From Neonectria sp. B-13 (lineage: Eukaryota; Ascomycota; Sordariomycetes; Hypocreales; Nectriaceae): a stretch of DNA of 64,000 nt. Shown in pieces: positions 45,182 to 59,804 of this stretch. The notes under the pieces are model-generated. The model ran no database searches and was not told the DNA's origin. It was given only the letters and a program-made list of their open reading frames with translations. Within the stretch, counting starts at the first letter, position 1. Each line of letters opens with the position of its first letter. Made by a program: the position numbers and the translations under genes. The stretch is from assembly GCA_002682825.1 (NCBI GenBank), contig NOKP01000013.1:684745-748744 (forward strand). The letters run 5' to 3'.

Positions 45182-47885
45182 GTACGCCCACACGGACGAG
45201 GTCCTGCCCGGGTAACTGCCGATGGAACCCTTACCACTTCCATGGAACTGACCGTTTCCGCATTCCTACGCACCGAGTTCACCCATGCCAATAGCAGGAG
45301 CACCTAAGCTATCAAGAGCAGCCAACCCGAGCTGCGGGTTGTGTGGTGCTTGCTGTGGTGCTGCTGTGCGGGCTTGGTTGCGTGTGAGTTGCGAGGTGGT
45401 GATGTGCCATTGCCATGGCCGGCCAGTGCCAATGCCATTGCTCGTGCTAACTGTCCATTACATTGCGCCCTGCTACCTTAGTACTTGACTAACTCTACGC
45501 ACCTTAAGTAGGTAGTAAGTGGCCTGGCGTGCTCTAGGGCCCTCGTCAATGGCACTGGTTTTCCATCACGATCCATCGCACATGCTGCAACCCACGGTTC
45601 CCTGTCCCGCGCTAACTGGCACAGCACCTACCCATTGCACAGTGCTCATTCTCGCCAGATGTCAAGGCACCGATGCAGTCGGATCAGTTGCGGGCACGCC
45701 CCAACCCCGAAACACAGCGCCTCCCCACCACCTCCCGCCCGCGGACCAACAGGCCGCCCCGGCCCCTAGCGGCCACCGCTAGAGTGGAAGCCAACGAGAA
45801 TTCCTAAACAGCACCCGCCTCGCCCTCGTGCCTCCAGCTCTCACTGAACCCTGGAGGCGGCTTCGGCACATTACCTAGACACTTGACAATAACAGCGGCC
45901 ACACAGTCTCAAAGGTTGGACTCGACAGAGCATGGAGCAACGGTACATGTAGACTTTGGTCCATACTCGGGTTGTAGAGGGTGTGTTTTTCGTATCCTCG
46001 ACGCAGAAACCGACCCCCTTTGGAATTGTTTATGAGGTACCAAGTCTACGCAGTCTTCAAGTCCAAGTCCAGGACGCAAGCACCCAAGCATGGCTTTTCG
46101 TTGTAGCCCGCACAGCTTCCTCCAGCGGCCTCCGTTCAGTGGCCTCCGGAGTCCTAACATGGATCTGAGCCCGTTATAGAGGCCTTCGACAGGGACCTTC
46201 GGGGCAAAGTAAGTGAGTAAGGTAGGTACGACCTTGGTTCAAGCAACCAAGTCGGCAGCCCCCCTTCCTTTTTTTTTTCCCTTTGTAGATTCTTTGGCCA
46301 GCTCCATCGGCCGCACCTGCACCCACCTCCTTATGCCTCCCGTCGTTCCTTCGCACCCCAGACCGACCTGCCTGCTCCCTCACCTCCTTCCCCGACCTAG
46401 TAGTTGCGTCCTCGCCTTTCCACCCTATCGGCCTCCTGACGTACGTACGTACCTTACCTTGACCTAGCTTCCCTAGCAGGTAAGTAGCTTGCAGATGCTC
46501 CCTTACCCCCAATGCCTAATGCCCCAGGGCCCCCAGCGGCGCACTTTAAGCTGTCGGGGCGCATCATAACAATGGACTAACGGTCGACGGGGGTGCGATG
46601 CGGAAAAGAAAAAGAGGGCCACGCCCACGGTCCCACGTCCTTGTGTCCATGTCCCAATGTCCCACCTCCTACGTCCCCATCCGGCCGGCAATAAGAATCA
46701 CCAACCTTCCTCCTCCTCTTCCTCATCCTCCCCCGTGGCCTTCTTATTGCCCTGTCCTGCCTCATATCGTCGGCTTCTCCGTTCGGTTCTGCTTCTCCAA
46801 CTTCTTCAACGTCTTCTTCCTCACCAGAGCTGCCCCAAAACCGACATCAGGAATACCCCTCCTTGGACCCCCTTGCGCGTGTCCTCCCCCCTCCATCGTC
46901 GCACTCACACTCACACTCACACTCACACTCGCATTCATACTCATACGCACACACACTCACTCTCCGGCGCACGCGCACTCACACTCACACTCGCGCTCAC
47001 GCTCCAATACGCACCACCATACTTCCGCCCGACATCTGCAAGCGCGAATTCGCCAGCAACGACGCGCCAGCTCTCTCCCCTCTGGCCCCGTCTCCGTATC
47101 GAAACCGCCCCAAGGCCAGCCGCCGCCCCTCTTCCGAGAATCCTGGGCCCTGCCATCGCTTGCCAACCAATCCTGCTGGTTCTCTTAGGTCCAGGCCCTG
47201 TTGTCGTTCCTCTGCCATCCCCGTACCACTCTACTCTCGGACCCGGCTCTGTTCCACTTGATACAGCCTAGAATCGTATTTGTAAGTCCCGTCTTGTGCT
47301 CCTCTACGTGCTGCGTTTGCGAAGCTTGAGTGCTCCTATCTCTTGTGAATCCCTTCCCGTGCCCCTTCATCCTCGATCCGGTCATCGACGACGAGAGCTT
47401 TCCTAGGACAGGCAGTAGCAGAGAAGGCGTTGTACCACAACCAGGACGGTGTCTGTTACATGGAATAGCAAGTCGTCCGGCCGGTCTCTCTCGCTACGTC
47501 CCCGGCCCGCTTGACTGGTGAGCCTCGAGGCTTCCCCAGCTTAAATCGGTTGTTGCCATAAAAGGTTGCCCAAGTGACCGCCTCGTCGCTTCCTCTCTCG
47601 TCCGAAAGCCGCATTGCCCTACCAACCCCCAACCATTATCGCTTGCTTGTCCCCATTGGAATTTGCTTTCACCTTCAACACCGTGTTTAAAGACTTTGGC
47701 ATCTCTCAACTAATTTTGGGACCTGTTGTTGACTCTTGCTAGGTAGCTACCATCGCTTGGTGCTCTCCTGGTTTCACTTTGATACTGCGACTCTTCTGCC
47801 GCCTGGGTCTAACTTGGGGCCCGTTACCAAGTCTCACGACTTTGTCACCTCTACCAGTCGACTAGCACATTGTGCAGAATCTTCC

Positions 47886-49173
47886 ATGGTCGTTATGGCT
47901 GCTCAAACTAGGTACGCATTTCGGCACGATTCTGCCCTGTATCCCGCCTGTTCGTCTAACGGCTGTTTGCATTAGCATATCGGAAACGGCAGGGAGATTC
48001 CTTCAAGATGGCTACTGGAAGCATGGCCGCTTCTATGGGTCATGGAAGCGCGGAAAGTATTTGTTTCCCATTGATTCCGTAAGGCAACCACTGCTTCCAT
48101 GTTCACGCGGCACCATTTCGACTAACCCCATGTAGGAAGAGCTCAATCGACTGGACATTTTACACAAGGTTTTCTTGGTGGCTCGTGATAATAAGCCTTT
48201 CCGTGTGCCCATCGGACGCCAATCTCCCCGATTCTTGGATCTTGGAGCAGGAACCGGTATCTGGGGGATCAATGTGGCCGAAGAGTATGTTCGGAGTGTG
48301 AGACTACCTCGATCTCGGCTAACGATTCGCTCGCAGATGCTTCGAAAATTGTCAAATCATGATCGTGGACCTCAACCAAATCCAGCCTGCTCTGTGAGTT
48401 ATTCAAGACTCAGAAGAAGGCCAATCGCTGACGCAATATAGTATCCCCATTGGTGTTATGCCTCAGCAGTTTGACATTGAAGAGCCCACATGGGACCCTC
48501 TTTTGACCGATTGTGATTTGATACATCTTCGAATGCTCCTGGGTAGCCTTCAAACGGATATATGGCCCCAAACATACCGAAAGGTCTTTGAGTAGGTTAG
48601 CCCCGTCTTCGAGTGATCGTCGTCACTAACCGTTGAGCAGGCATCTGGCCCCGGGTATCGGTCACATGGAGCATGTCGAAATCGACTGGACCCCGAGGTG
48701 GGATGACGATGGAAGGCCCTCCCAGTCCAATTTTAAGAAATGGGCAGAACTCTTCTACGAGGGTATGGACGAATTCAACCGGAGAGCAAGAGTGATACCA
48801 GAGGAGACTCGCCACATGATTGAGGCAGCAGGCTTTACAGATGTTAAAGAGGAGGTCATTAGGGCTTATGTGTGCCCTTGGTCTTCCGACAGAGCTGAGC
48901 GGGAGCTTGCAAGATGGTTCAACCTCGGATTGACCCACAGTCTCGAGGCATTGAGCTTAATGCCTCTGATCGAGAAGAAGGGAATGACGGCGGAGGAGGT
49001 CCGTGAATTGTGCTCGAAAGTCAAGAAGGAAATTTGCGTCCTGCGGTACCACACCTACTGCAACATGTGAGTACTCCCCCGTGTCCTCTGCTCTTAGAAC
49101 GTGTCCTCCACAGTCAAGATGCTAATGATGACCCAGACACGTATGGACGGCCAGAAAACCCGAACTTCAATAA
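47886..49173 (+). CDS. LaeA-like SAM-dependent methyltransferase, second copy
   Basis: Exons 47886-47911, 47976-48078, 48136-48284, 48337-48393, 48442-48591, 48641-49066 and 49137-49173, giving the same 315-residue product as 32139-33426. All splice signals and motifs are intact, so nothing marks this copy as decayed. Whether it exists as a separate gene depends on whether the inverted repeat is real. Confidence 0.85.
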
Positions 49174-51157
49174 AGTCGCCGAGTTGCGCCCTCGCAGCAA
49201 CTTCCCAAAGGATAGAAAGCCGAGCAAAGTCCTATCATCATAGCTAAAGTCGATATCGCCAATAGCCAAGGTGACAGGGACGAGGCTCTCCCGACGAGGA
49301 ACGAGCATGTGCTCTCCTTTGATCACGTGGAAAGAGATTATTGCGCTGGACATTACTTATGCGATGCGCTACCTCTACAACTACGCAGTGGCACCACTGC
49401 CACTCTTCCTCCCGTTCAAAAGGCATCTTTAGCATTTGGGGGCTGTCGGCCCTCTGCCCGTTCGATCTCCGTTTCTCGGCCACCAGGACACACCCCGAGC
49501 CCACCAGCGGTGAAAATTTATTCGTGGGCCAAAAATCAATCGGTTTTGGAAGTGGACTGCTGGTTGGTTTCAACACAACTCCTGATCGCCAGATTTTTTT
49601 CTCGACTTGAATCAAAACTCGTCGCACTGGTAGCTAAGCGCTCTGTACCAGCCAGGGGGGCAAGGGTGTCGCGCAGGATGCAATTCTTGATTTAGCCGCC
49701 GACGTCTTGCGCAGCAACTCATAATAAACCCGAGACCAGGGCTAGGGCGGTGTTGGTTCGGGTCTTCAGCCCCGTACCCGCTGTTGATGATCGAATGATC
49801 CATCATCTGAGCGTCGTCAATCACCCTTGTTTGCAGTCTGGGCTCTGGCAACGGCAAGGGTACTCTTTTCCCAACTCGCCTTTCGGAACACCAACCGCGG
49901 ATGAAAACTAGAATATGTTCTCGCTTCCTTTTGGTATTGACTTATCAGCAAGACAGTGTTCTGTCACCTATGCGGTTATCTCAAGTCCTAGCAGTCATTG
50001 GAGAATGCTCAAGACGACAAAATGCGTCAGTGGGCCATTACATGCCAAGCAGGGGAGGAGAGCAAGCATATGACATGTGCCATTCGACCTCGGTCAAGTA
50101 CCTTACCCGAGATTGCAGCGGTTGGTGATGCCCAGCTTCTTCGGCTTGTTTAGCAATCTTAGCCAAGGAACGAGACAGCATCCATATTTAGGCCAAAGCC
50201 TCCAAGTCTCATTTGAGGCTGGCGACTGTAGTATAGTGTGACGGAGAGTCTAAATAACAAAGGAGTAAAAGTAATGCATCCTAAGCCATTCAGTTCTTGA
50301 CTTAAGTATTCATTTCACAATGAGCCTCCAGCATTCATTACACAAGCAATGACGTATTTGCGATAGACGAGCCAGTCGGTAAACAAGCTCTTGTGGTCTT
50401 AGACAGTAGATATGGCTCAAGTGGGAGCGCGATTTTGACAGGCTCGGCGGAAGTTCCAAATTCACCGAGGAAGGCTATAGACATGAGCTCAGTCACCACG
50501 TATAAATCATCAAGTTAAAATACACTCCTCTGTGAGACTGTTCGTATCATCAGGCAACATCGTCCACGTTCCAAGTCGCATGTGTTTGACGTAGCCCACT
50601 CCAAGGTGTAAGTGTTCGGCAACAAGGCTTACTGCACTGGTTGATGAAAGACGGTAGGAAAAGCCGGAATAGTGAAGCGCGATGCTGGATAGGAACTCGA
50701 ATGCCCCCAGACCATCGACATCTCGAGTATTGTACGACCAGGCTATGTTGATCCCTGGAATCTCTTTCCGATATCTGCCCAATCTTCCCTCCATGTTGGT
50801 GACATCAGGCATGATTTTGGTGTGCCTGAGAATCGCTTTGAATTCATATAAAGTGATGGTAATGGCGATAGATGAACGGTTTGAAATTGACCGCAGCGGC
50901 CAGAAACCAACTGCAGCATGGATTGATGTACAGTTCTACAAATGAAAGGTGCTCGTAAAGGACAAGCATTGAGGCCCCAGCGAGATGGGGCATCCGTAAA
51001 TCTCCCAGAAATACGGCCTCGAATGGTTTCCAACCAGCCCTTCCCAGACGTTCCTCGAGCCCAAGGTAGGTCAAGTCTATCTATAACCCGCCCCTCACAC
51101 CTGTCCACCTCATCTACCCTCCGCTTACTGTCACTTCTGCTCCATCACGGGAGTCGC
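49174..51157. other. Intergenic, mirror of 30155-32138
   Basis: Same content as the left-arm spacer; no gene is seen. Confidence 0.55.
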
Positions 51158-51843
51158 TCAGTGGTGCGAGCCAGTCTCGCCGCGGTATCCAACCAGCTTG
51201 AATCGGCCAATCATCTCGCCAACGGTGAAGAAGCCGAGGAGTTCGGCAACGACGACGCCGCCAGCAGCGAGCTGGGGAGTGCTGATATTCCGGGCCGACT
51301 GGATCAAGTTCTGTGAAGACTGAAGGATGGACCGGTTCTGGACGGACTGGAGGAGGTTCTGGTAGTAGGTTTGGAAGGTGGCCGCGGAGCTGAATTTCAC
51401 GAATTAGCAGCCTGTTCCGTCGATCCGGGCGTCAATCAGGGAGAGGGCTTACGGAGGGCTCATCTTTCGGCCTTGGAAGACAATCTTGCCGACCTCGAGG
51501 CCAACCTTGGAGTAGTATACGACGAGGGGGATCTGTCCTGTTCAATTCGTCAGTACCCTGTCATCCGGGGATCCCAATGGAACGCGATTTCACACGTACG
51601 CTCGACGAAGCTGATGACCTTGCCCGTTCGTCCGCCAATCTTTCCCAGGGCGGTGGTGAGACCCTTGGCGGCGCCAGCAATTGCAGGGCCGGCGGCGGTG
51701 GTGACGCGCGACAACCCCTCCTTTGCCTTGGACGCGGTGTCCCTGGCGGCCTCGGTGGCCTTCTGGGCGGCGGTGCTCTCGGACCGGCGAGCGGCCAGGC
51801 GAAGAACCGGCGAGCGGAGCATAGGGCGGGCGAGCGACTGCAT
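51158..51843 (-). CDS. ATP20: ATP synthase subunit g, second copy
   Basis: Exons 51601-side first: 51600-51843, 51453-51537 and 51158-51389, identical in product to 29469-30154, with both introns and the GEMIG motif intact. A second identical nuclear copy of a stoichiometric ATP synthase subunit would be unusual, which favours an assembly duplicate. Confidence 0.88.
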
Positions 51844-52506
51844 GGTGACGGACGAGGGACGGGGACGTGGGAAAACCTCGCGGGATTCGATGTCGGAGCT
51901 CCGGAGGGTGATGGGACCGAGGGCGGGTGGTCAATTGATGGAGGAGAAGCTGGTCGGGATCGGGAGCGAGGTCGTTCTGAGGGAGAAAAAAAGCTCGGGA
52001 GAAGTCGCAAGGTGGTGGTTGGCTGTTGGTATTAATTACTGGTTGGTGCCGCAGAGCAGACGGCGCTAGTCCCTTTTTGGAACCGCGGTAGTGCAGTGCC
52101 TGGACGAACGGGGGCGGCAACTACGGTCGTCAGCGGGCGGGTACCTCTTGCTATTTTGCCTCACCTCCCGCTAATTCCAGGAAGGTTCGAACTGAAAGAC
52201 AGGCACTTGACTGCAGCGGCGGCAAAGACATCACCTCCTTATTATCATGGCCAAACCTCGATACCCTTCATTTTTCACATACGAGCCATTTTCATTTTCC
52301 ATCATCAGATCGGTGCATGGTTCAAGTTCTACCAAAACAAACGCATCGAGTTCTTCTTCATTCCACATCAAAGTGTTTCTATAAATCCAGACAGAACGGC
52401 TGTGTATCTTCTTGGCCAGCAGCTTCCGCCAGTGTACTCCCAGACCCGTGCCTCAATCACCAAGTTTACGCCAAGCACCATCCATTTGTATTCCCCGCGC
52501 CGCACT
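51844..52506. other. Spacer between atp20 and lad1 copies
   Basis: Mirror of 28806-29468: atp20 promoter and lad1 3' UTR. No gene is seen. Confidence 0.6.
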
Positions 52507-53698
52507 CTACTCCAAGCTCTGGATCATGACCTTGATCGCTCCGCTCTTGGGGTTCGCCGACGTCTCGAAGGCCTCGAGGGCATCCTCCAGTTTGAAACGG
52601 TGAGTGACCAGCCTAGACAGGTCAAGCACGCCGCTCTCCACCAGACGAATCGCCCGGGGCCATGTGTTGCAGTATCGGTACTGCAGCTGAATATCAACCT
52701 CCCGGACGCTGGCGCGCATGAAGGGAATGTTAATCTCGTTCTTGCCCACACCGATGACGAACACCTTTCCACCAAACTTGACAGCCCAGATGGCGGCCGA
52801 GATACTGCTCTCGACACCCGTGCACTCCATGGCGATGGCGGGCTCCACGCCACCAAAGGACTTGACGATGGCCTTGGCGCTGTCCTCGGCCGACAACCTC
52901 TCGACCTTGTGAGTAATGACTCGGGGGCAAAGCTCCTTGGCAAAGGCAAGTCTGCTCTCCGCAATGTCGGTGATGACAATGGGGGCGGCGCCAGCAGCGG
53001 CGCAGCATAACAAGGTGATCAAGCCGATCGGGCCCGCACCGCAGATCAACACTGGGTCTCCGAGAGTGATGTTGGCCCTTTGCATGCCAGCAAGGGCAAC
53101 ACTCAGAGGCTCCAGCATCGCGCCGTCCTCGTAAGACATAGCTCCAATCTTGTGGCACCAGACTGCAGGATGGTTGATGTATCGTCGCAGCATGCCGGGG
53201 ACGGGGGGGGTCGACAGGAACTGGACAGTCTCGCAACCGTTGTATCGGCCAGTGAGGCAGGGCTCGCATGTGTTGCAGGGAATGTTGGGCTCAACGGCAA
53301 CCCTATCGCCAACCTTGAGGTTTGTCACCGAAGGGTGCACGGCGATGACCTCACCGGCAGACTCGTGGCCTAGGATATGATCATCCTCGACAATCATCGG
53401 GCCAATGCAGCCGGCATGCCAGAAGTGCACATCTGAGCTGGTGACGGTCAGTATGGCGATTACAACAGGTGGGGTTACCAGAAGTCTTCACGACTTACCC
53501 GCAGATTCCGGTACTTCGAATAGCGATCGAGACCTCGCCGCTCTTCAGGTCGGTGCCCGCCTTGACGCTCTCGGCGCTGGGCTCGGCCTCGGTCACCCAC
53601 AGGTCATGCTTGGGGTTGGTATAAACACCAATGTTGGGCTTCAAGGATGACTTGACGTCAACCGCCACGGGAGCGGCGTCAGTTGCGGATGGGCTCAT
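52507..53698 (-). CDS. lad1: L-arabinitol 4-dehydrogenase, second copy
   Basis: Exons 53499-53698 and 52507-53437 encode the same 376-residue enzyme as 27614-28805. Zinc ligands, NAD-binding motif and intron are unchanged. No substitution relative to the left copy was seen in the protein. Confidence 0.9.
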
Positions 53699-56600
53699 GT
53701 TGAGAGGGCGGTTATGGTCTCCGGGTTGCCTGCTCTTGATGCTGTCGAAGTTGGTGTCCGCGGGTTCGAGGTCGGGAGCAGATATCGAGGAAAGAGAAAG
53801 TTCACCCGGACGCACCGAGGACCCCCGAATGTCTTTAAATCATTCCCATGCCGAGGAAAATTTGGGGGTCATGCGGTCTCCCATCGGTATATGTTTGGTC
53901 GCAGGCGAATCTGAGTTCCCCACGTCCAGTCTGGACGAGCAGGGTTCGGAGAACTCGTACTTGATGGCAATGTGGGGTTGCCTCAATGCGGATGGACTTA
54001 GTTCGGAGGCTGTACGACCGACGCATCTCAACTCCCGCGCCAATCACGGCGCTCTCCGCCCGGTAACCACGAGACGCCATCCATGACACAGCACAAAGCA
54101 ATTGTTGGCTAAGGTAGTTGTCGTGGCCCGTTTCAACGTCCAAGGTTCTCGTGTGGCGGATGCAGATCAGGAGCACCATTTGTGCCGGACCAGGAGGCCT
54201 GTCGTTTGGTCGCGTGTCGGCAAAGACCCGAGACGAGGTGCATACTCGAGGCCATTTGACACTCAACTCCGCCAGATCTCTTGATGCCGTGGTCTACAAA
54301 GTTCAACCCGTGCCTGCGGCTAAACAGAGAAGCTTACATGCAGGCCCCAAGCTGCAAAGCCGCCGGTATTCTGCCGAGCGGACTAGCAGCAGGTTGGGGC
54401 AGCGGGGATGGCTCTTGACTGGCACGGCTAAAGGAAGGGGACCTTACATCGTGGATGGCAGCGGGTCCAAACCTGGACACCCGATTTATCATCTTGATAT
54501 ATCGCCTCAATTCAGCCAACCGTGGCAGCCGGAACCGAGAGGGAGGGGTTGGTGGACACTAGGCACTATCTTGGTTGTCAACCGGGCCAATTGCATGGGA
54601 CAGCCTTTCTTTTCATATCGACTTGGCGGACCCAACAGCTCGGGGTCTGATGGTGTCGTGACCGTGTGTGCGGGGGATAGGGGCGCCTGTAACGGGTTGT
54701 GGGTTTCACAGTTGAGGGGCATATTCATGTCAAGATCACCACGTCTTTCCCCCTATGAGCGATTTACGGAGCTAGTCACAAGAGCTTCCGGCCATAAGAA
54801 GTCCATCCAAAGGCTTCTTTAGAGATACGGCATCTCGCAATCTGAAATGAAGGCTCAATTCTGACGGCATGAGCCGCTACCCGAGCATTACCTACCCCCA
54901 ACTCACCCGGAGCCATTTGTCCCCGTGTTAGCAAGTCAACTCCATTGGTTCTTTTCGCCTGGCATTTCCTCTTATTCTCGGTTGCGATATCCCGCGACTT
55001 CGGTCCCTGCAACGTGCAGAGACATCTGTGCCGATCCGAGTCTGTCCTTGACTAGCGAAAAGCCAAAGACTTGGCAGATCTCCTACACTTTCAACACCTC
55101 GAAAGGGATTTGTGCCTGGACGAGAATAGATGGCTAACGTTCATACGCCGGCTTTACTTTATGAGACTTTCTCAAAACGGTGATATGTCAATGGAGTATG
55201 AACAGCCTTGCGAGTGGCCTCTGAGCTTGCCATTCACTTCCATAGTCCTTGCAATCTCTCATGGAATCCCACACGGTCAAGCCCGGGAATCGTCGCCAAA
55301 GCACAAGGATCAAAGTCGGTAGACATCGGGTCGGCACCCTTGTTGTCCTCATGCTTTATTCCACACCCAAACGCCTCTCCAGTTGACATCCAATGGGCAG
55401 CAGCAGTGGCGGACTTGCATACATGCGCCTACGTCCATCGACCCGTACGTCCGATGGACCGGAAGGGACGGGAGAGCGTTCGCTCCTCAATCAGAGGATA
55501 GTAGGAAGAGAGAACAAAGGACTCACAATATTGGGTGATTATGCAAGTGAGGTCGTTCAAGTTGGTAGTAGGAGGTGAAGCACCGGGCCGGTCGGCTGGG
55601 GAAAGGTGCACTCTCGGCGCAACGAGAACTTGACTCGGAACTCGCTTCATCGGCAAAGCGATTGTCCATCACAACCACAAACTCCAACATCCTCTCAAAT
55701 TAGGACGAAAGGATGCAAGTCCCCAAGTACAGGTCAATGAGCTGCCTCGCCAACCAGTCTATCTTAGAGGCGGTCGAGACGCGCGGAACATGAATGAACC
55801 CCGTTAACACATCACCTCAAAGATTGAACTAACTAGTCGTGATGACAGTGACATCGGGTCAATAACGCTACTCAGGTATTAAAGGCAGACAATCCTTCGG
55901 GTTTGTTGGGACTGCGATTTGTGTTCCGTTCCGTTTTGTGTTGGGTGAAGAACTGATGTGCAGAACTGTTTTACAACCACATCCTAGGGCTTCGATGCGC
56001 CTATAGCCGGAGAAATGTCATTGCCACAGAGGGGCTTTCAAGTTATTTCAACATCTACGGCATAATTATGACGGCCACCTAAGTGCCATGTATCAGTCTT
56101 CCCTCTGTTGACTTACACCGAGGGCTCTCGGAAACGGCGGCGAACTTGGACTAGTCGCATGGTTCTCGGGTTTGAATAGTAGGATTCACAGTTAGGGATA
56201 AAGAGGTACTTAGCATCTCAACCCTCGTTGGCAGTACCATGAACACTGTCCAATTCAAGACAGAACTGGGGTTTGAGATTCGCATTTGGTAAGCTGCTCA
56301 AGTTGGATTCTGACTATCTCGGCTACTTCTTGCTGAGTGCCTCTGGTACCTCTTGAAAGCTTCATGGCGCGTTGAAGCTCAGCACAACGCCAATGAATCT
56401 AAGCGAGTCCGCGTATGCCTCAAGCATCGAGAAACCAGTCCTCATGTTTCACTGTCGGGAAAGCCCACCAAGGCAGATGATATATCGCGTTATGTTCTGT
56501 TCAGATTCCAAAATCGCATCCGACGACGGGAAAAACATGTCGCTTCTCGGCCATACCTGGTTTTTTATGCGCGTCCATTCCAACTGTTGCCAACTAGGTG

Positions 56601-57885
56601 GACAAGAGCCCGGCCCGCTCACCGGCAAGCGTGTCTGCAACGACGTGGCACGTGGACAAGGGAACTACCCTCACATTCCTGAGCCACCATGTGTCCCACC
56701 TTGGCGGCCGCGTCATTTACCCAGGCACCGTTTGGTGGGATGTTTGGCGGTCGCCGCAACTCTGTCCAGTATGGTGAAGGTCTGGATGTTTTTGGAGGCA
56801 CATGGGCGCTGCTTAGCTTAGCCGCGTGTAGGACTGTCGATTTCCAAGGTGAATGCTGTGGGTGGAGTTCGAAGAGGCTCGAAATGACGATGTTGCTGAC
56901 AGTCGGCATCGACTTCTCTGGGCATGGGTTGATCTGTCTCTCATGATCGAAGAACCTGTCGGCTGGCAGCCTCCGTGCATGACCCTGTCCTGCCGTAGCC
57001 AATTGGATAATTTACAGGTTGGTCACGATCAGCGTGAACACGAAGTTGGGACTTGGGGGCTGGAGTGTCCCCTTGTTGGTTTATGATGGTCCGTGGGCCT
57101 GGAGAGCTCATCATGGGTGCACTGCACAAAGTATGGGGTGACAATGCTACGTAGAGTGATTAGAGTTGCTTGGCAACAACGACATGTTCACGAGATGGGC
57201 TCATGGGTAGGTATTTGTCGTCTCCGGTTTGTCTCAATTTGAGTGTGTATTGGATCAGTCTCCACCTGAAGGGCTCTCCCCATCTCGCTTTTTCGGGGTC
57301 TGCTTTCCTGGTGCAGGGAGCCCCAACGAGTATCCACATATAATTTGCCTGATAAGAAAGAAGAAATGTTGTGTAAGCTATTCATACATGCACATCGTAG
57401 GCAAGCCAGGGAGCCAAGGTAGGTTCGGGTGATATCACACATCCAAAAGCCTAGCCGGCCGAGGCGCCAACCGAGATAACTCCTCACGTTGTCAGAAATC
57501 CGAATGCCGGGTGCTAATAAACCTGATACGCTCCGCGTCAAGTTGGGTGAACGCGGTTGGCTCACCAGGTTGATCAGACCCTTGTTTCTGGGGCGTCACA
57601 GAAGGAGTGGCCCCACCACCGATAGATCCCAAAGGTCGGAGCTCAAACCATAAAACGTCTTTCTTAGATGAAGGGATGGAGGAATAGAAAGATGATCGAC
57701 GTCGAGATGAGGGGCGGTACGGCGTGGTGTGGTTGAGCTTGTTTCGCTGGTCGTGTCCGTTTCGCATACATCCGGATTCCCGTTTCACAAGTTTGAATTG
57801 GATGTTGGTGGGTAGATTGGTCTGGTCGTAAAAGTCGTAGCGTCGTAAAGGTTTGGTTCGACAAGGTGTGATCGCCAGGCATTTC
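53699..57885. other. Gene-poor stretch, mirror of 23427-27613
   Basis: The lad1 promoter lies at its left end; otherwise no supported gene. Confidence 0.5.
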
Positions 57886-58131
57886 TTAGCCAACGGCTAC
57901 GACGACATCACCCTTGCATACCCCGTAAGAGCAGCATTCGGAAGGGTCCATTTCGCCCTTGAGAATGGCATCAACCTTGGCCTAGAAAGAGAAGAGGGAA
58001 GGGTCAGGCACGGGGCTAAATTTCGCGTAGAGACAAGAACTTACATCGGGGCACGGGCCGTTGGGGGTGATGGGAGCAGCAGCCACCATGGAAGCGGCGA
58101 CGAGTAGGAGAGACCACCTCATCATCATCAT
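57886..58131 (-). CDS. Small secreted cysteine-containing peptide, second copy
   Basis: Exons 58045-58131 and 57886-57981, identical to the 60-residue product at 23181-23426, with signal peptide, four cysteines and the 63-bp intron preserved. Confidence 0.7.
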
Positions 58132-59804
58132 GATTGTCGGTTTATATGGTGACACAAGGTCGACGGTGGACAGATGGAAAGAGATAGGAGGAGTGGTAGA
58201 ATTGGTTGATTGGGAGGCGTGCAACGAAGGCTGAGGGCGATGTACGTTGCGTTGGCGTGCGTTGCGGTGCGTTGCGGTGCGTTGCTGTTCAAAGGAGAGA
58301 TGAGCAGCAGACGAACTATGAATGACGACGACTTGGAGTCTTTTGGGCGAATAAAGGAATGAGCTACATTGGGGATGCCTTCTATCTTATTTATCAGAGA
58401 TGACCTTACCCAGTAGTAGGTACATAGTACACCAAAGTCCTTCCCACCCCGGAAGCCGGCATACTACTACTACTAATGGATGTCACGGACAGACCGGCGG
58501 GGCTCTGAGCCCACTCGTCCCCCTTCGCCCCTTCCCGCTCGTGCCTGGTTACCCTTGCCTTGGTCAACCTTCGTTCCCGCTTCCGAGAGTTCAAGTTGCT
58601 CAGGATGAATCACAATCATCATGTTCCACATCCACTTTGCACTCGTTCACTCTCCTTCACTCCACCATACTATGTACCTCTTCGCTCTCCACAACCCATG
58701 TTGGCATTTCCCTGGACCCACGGCTTGGGCGGTAACCATACCCGCAGCCCGGGGATGACAGGAGGGGAGCCCTAGGTGGCCAAGAGGAGGTGCAATCAAC
58801 CCGAGTCGAACCTCGTCTTGGCTCATTTTCGCACGTTGGAAGGATATTATCAGCTATCTCAACACTGCCCAATGTTGTTTGTCTGCCTCGGCGTTCCCAG
58901 GAGTCTAGCGGCAATGTCGAATCCCAAATATTGGTCCAATGGCTTAGCTTGAACCTGGTGCGACAAGACGGACGACGACCTCGATGCTCGGCGCCTGCGA
59001 AGTCTGCGAAGCCGCAATCACAGCACCTAACCACCTTGCTGCACCTTGCTGCCGTTAGCGTCTTCCAGAAATCAGCCCTACGATCTTTTCAGGTTTGTAC
59101 TGTAATTACAGTACCACTGGATCTGCCTGCTGGAGCTGGGGCCCTGCGCGCTGACGACTTAGATGTGGAGAGAGACGCCCGTTCCATTTCCCATCCATCC
59201 CTGTCACACACCATGGATGATGATAATACTCACTGCGCACAATTCTCATCATCGTCTCAAACACAATCAAGGACGATACACGTCTCAGATTCGCCAAACA
59301 AAGTTTCAAAGCCGTATGCTGGACTCGGACAAGAGGAGAAATCGAGGAAACGCCTCACACAAGAACGTTGTGACGATGAACTCAATGTCGCTTCCTGTTC
59401 GGCCCGCTGCTCTGCCTGTCTGACAGATCCGGGGCCCGTGACGTTGGAGAACTGCTAACGCAAGGAACAATGCAGGCTACCATGCACCCTCGCGCGCTAA
59501 TTACCGAGTCGATTTTAACTGCTCGCTCAGCCTCAAGCCACTCAGACCCAACTGCGAAGCTTACTGATGCCCAGTGCAAGCGGGATTACCACGAGTGCAA
59601 CCCTGGCTCAGAGAACCTCTTGGTCAGGGGTGGCCTGACCAGGCTTGCTCGGCTTCTGTCCTCTACGAAGTAGATGTACGAATATGTACGCAGTATTTAC
59701 TCCAGGTGCAAGATATCACTAGCCTCTACGGATACTTCCCCCAAATGTCTCATTACCATTGCAGGTTGGTTTCTTGGGACTTTGGTCTTTGATCATCTTG
59801 GGGG
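58132..59804. other. Intergenic, mirror of 21508-23180
   Basis: Contains the second copy of the 18-bp palindrome at 59097-59114 and the CGCACCGCAA-type repeat (reverse complement, about 58246-58281). No gene is seen. Confidence 0.5.
59097..59114. repeat. 18-bp palindrome, second copy
   Basis: Mirror of 22198-22215. Confidence 0.8.

Larger units (their letters stand above)
40806..47885. other. Gene-poor inner part of right arm
   Basis: Mirror of 33427-40506 with the same contents: the Cys-rich segment 41359-41589 (+), Pro/Ser-rich frame 43114-43587 (-), tetranucleotide repeat 44180-44249, G4 motif 44591-44612 (minus strand), hairpin 45143-45181, and CACTCA-type microsatellite 46900-47001. 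Confidence 0.5.
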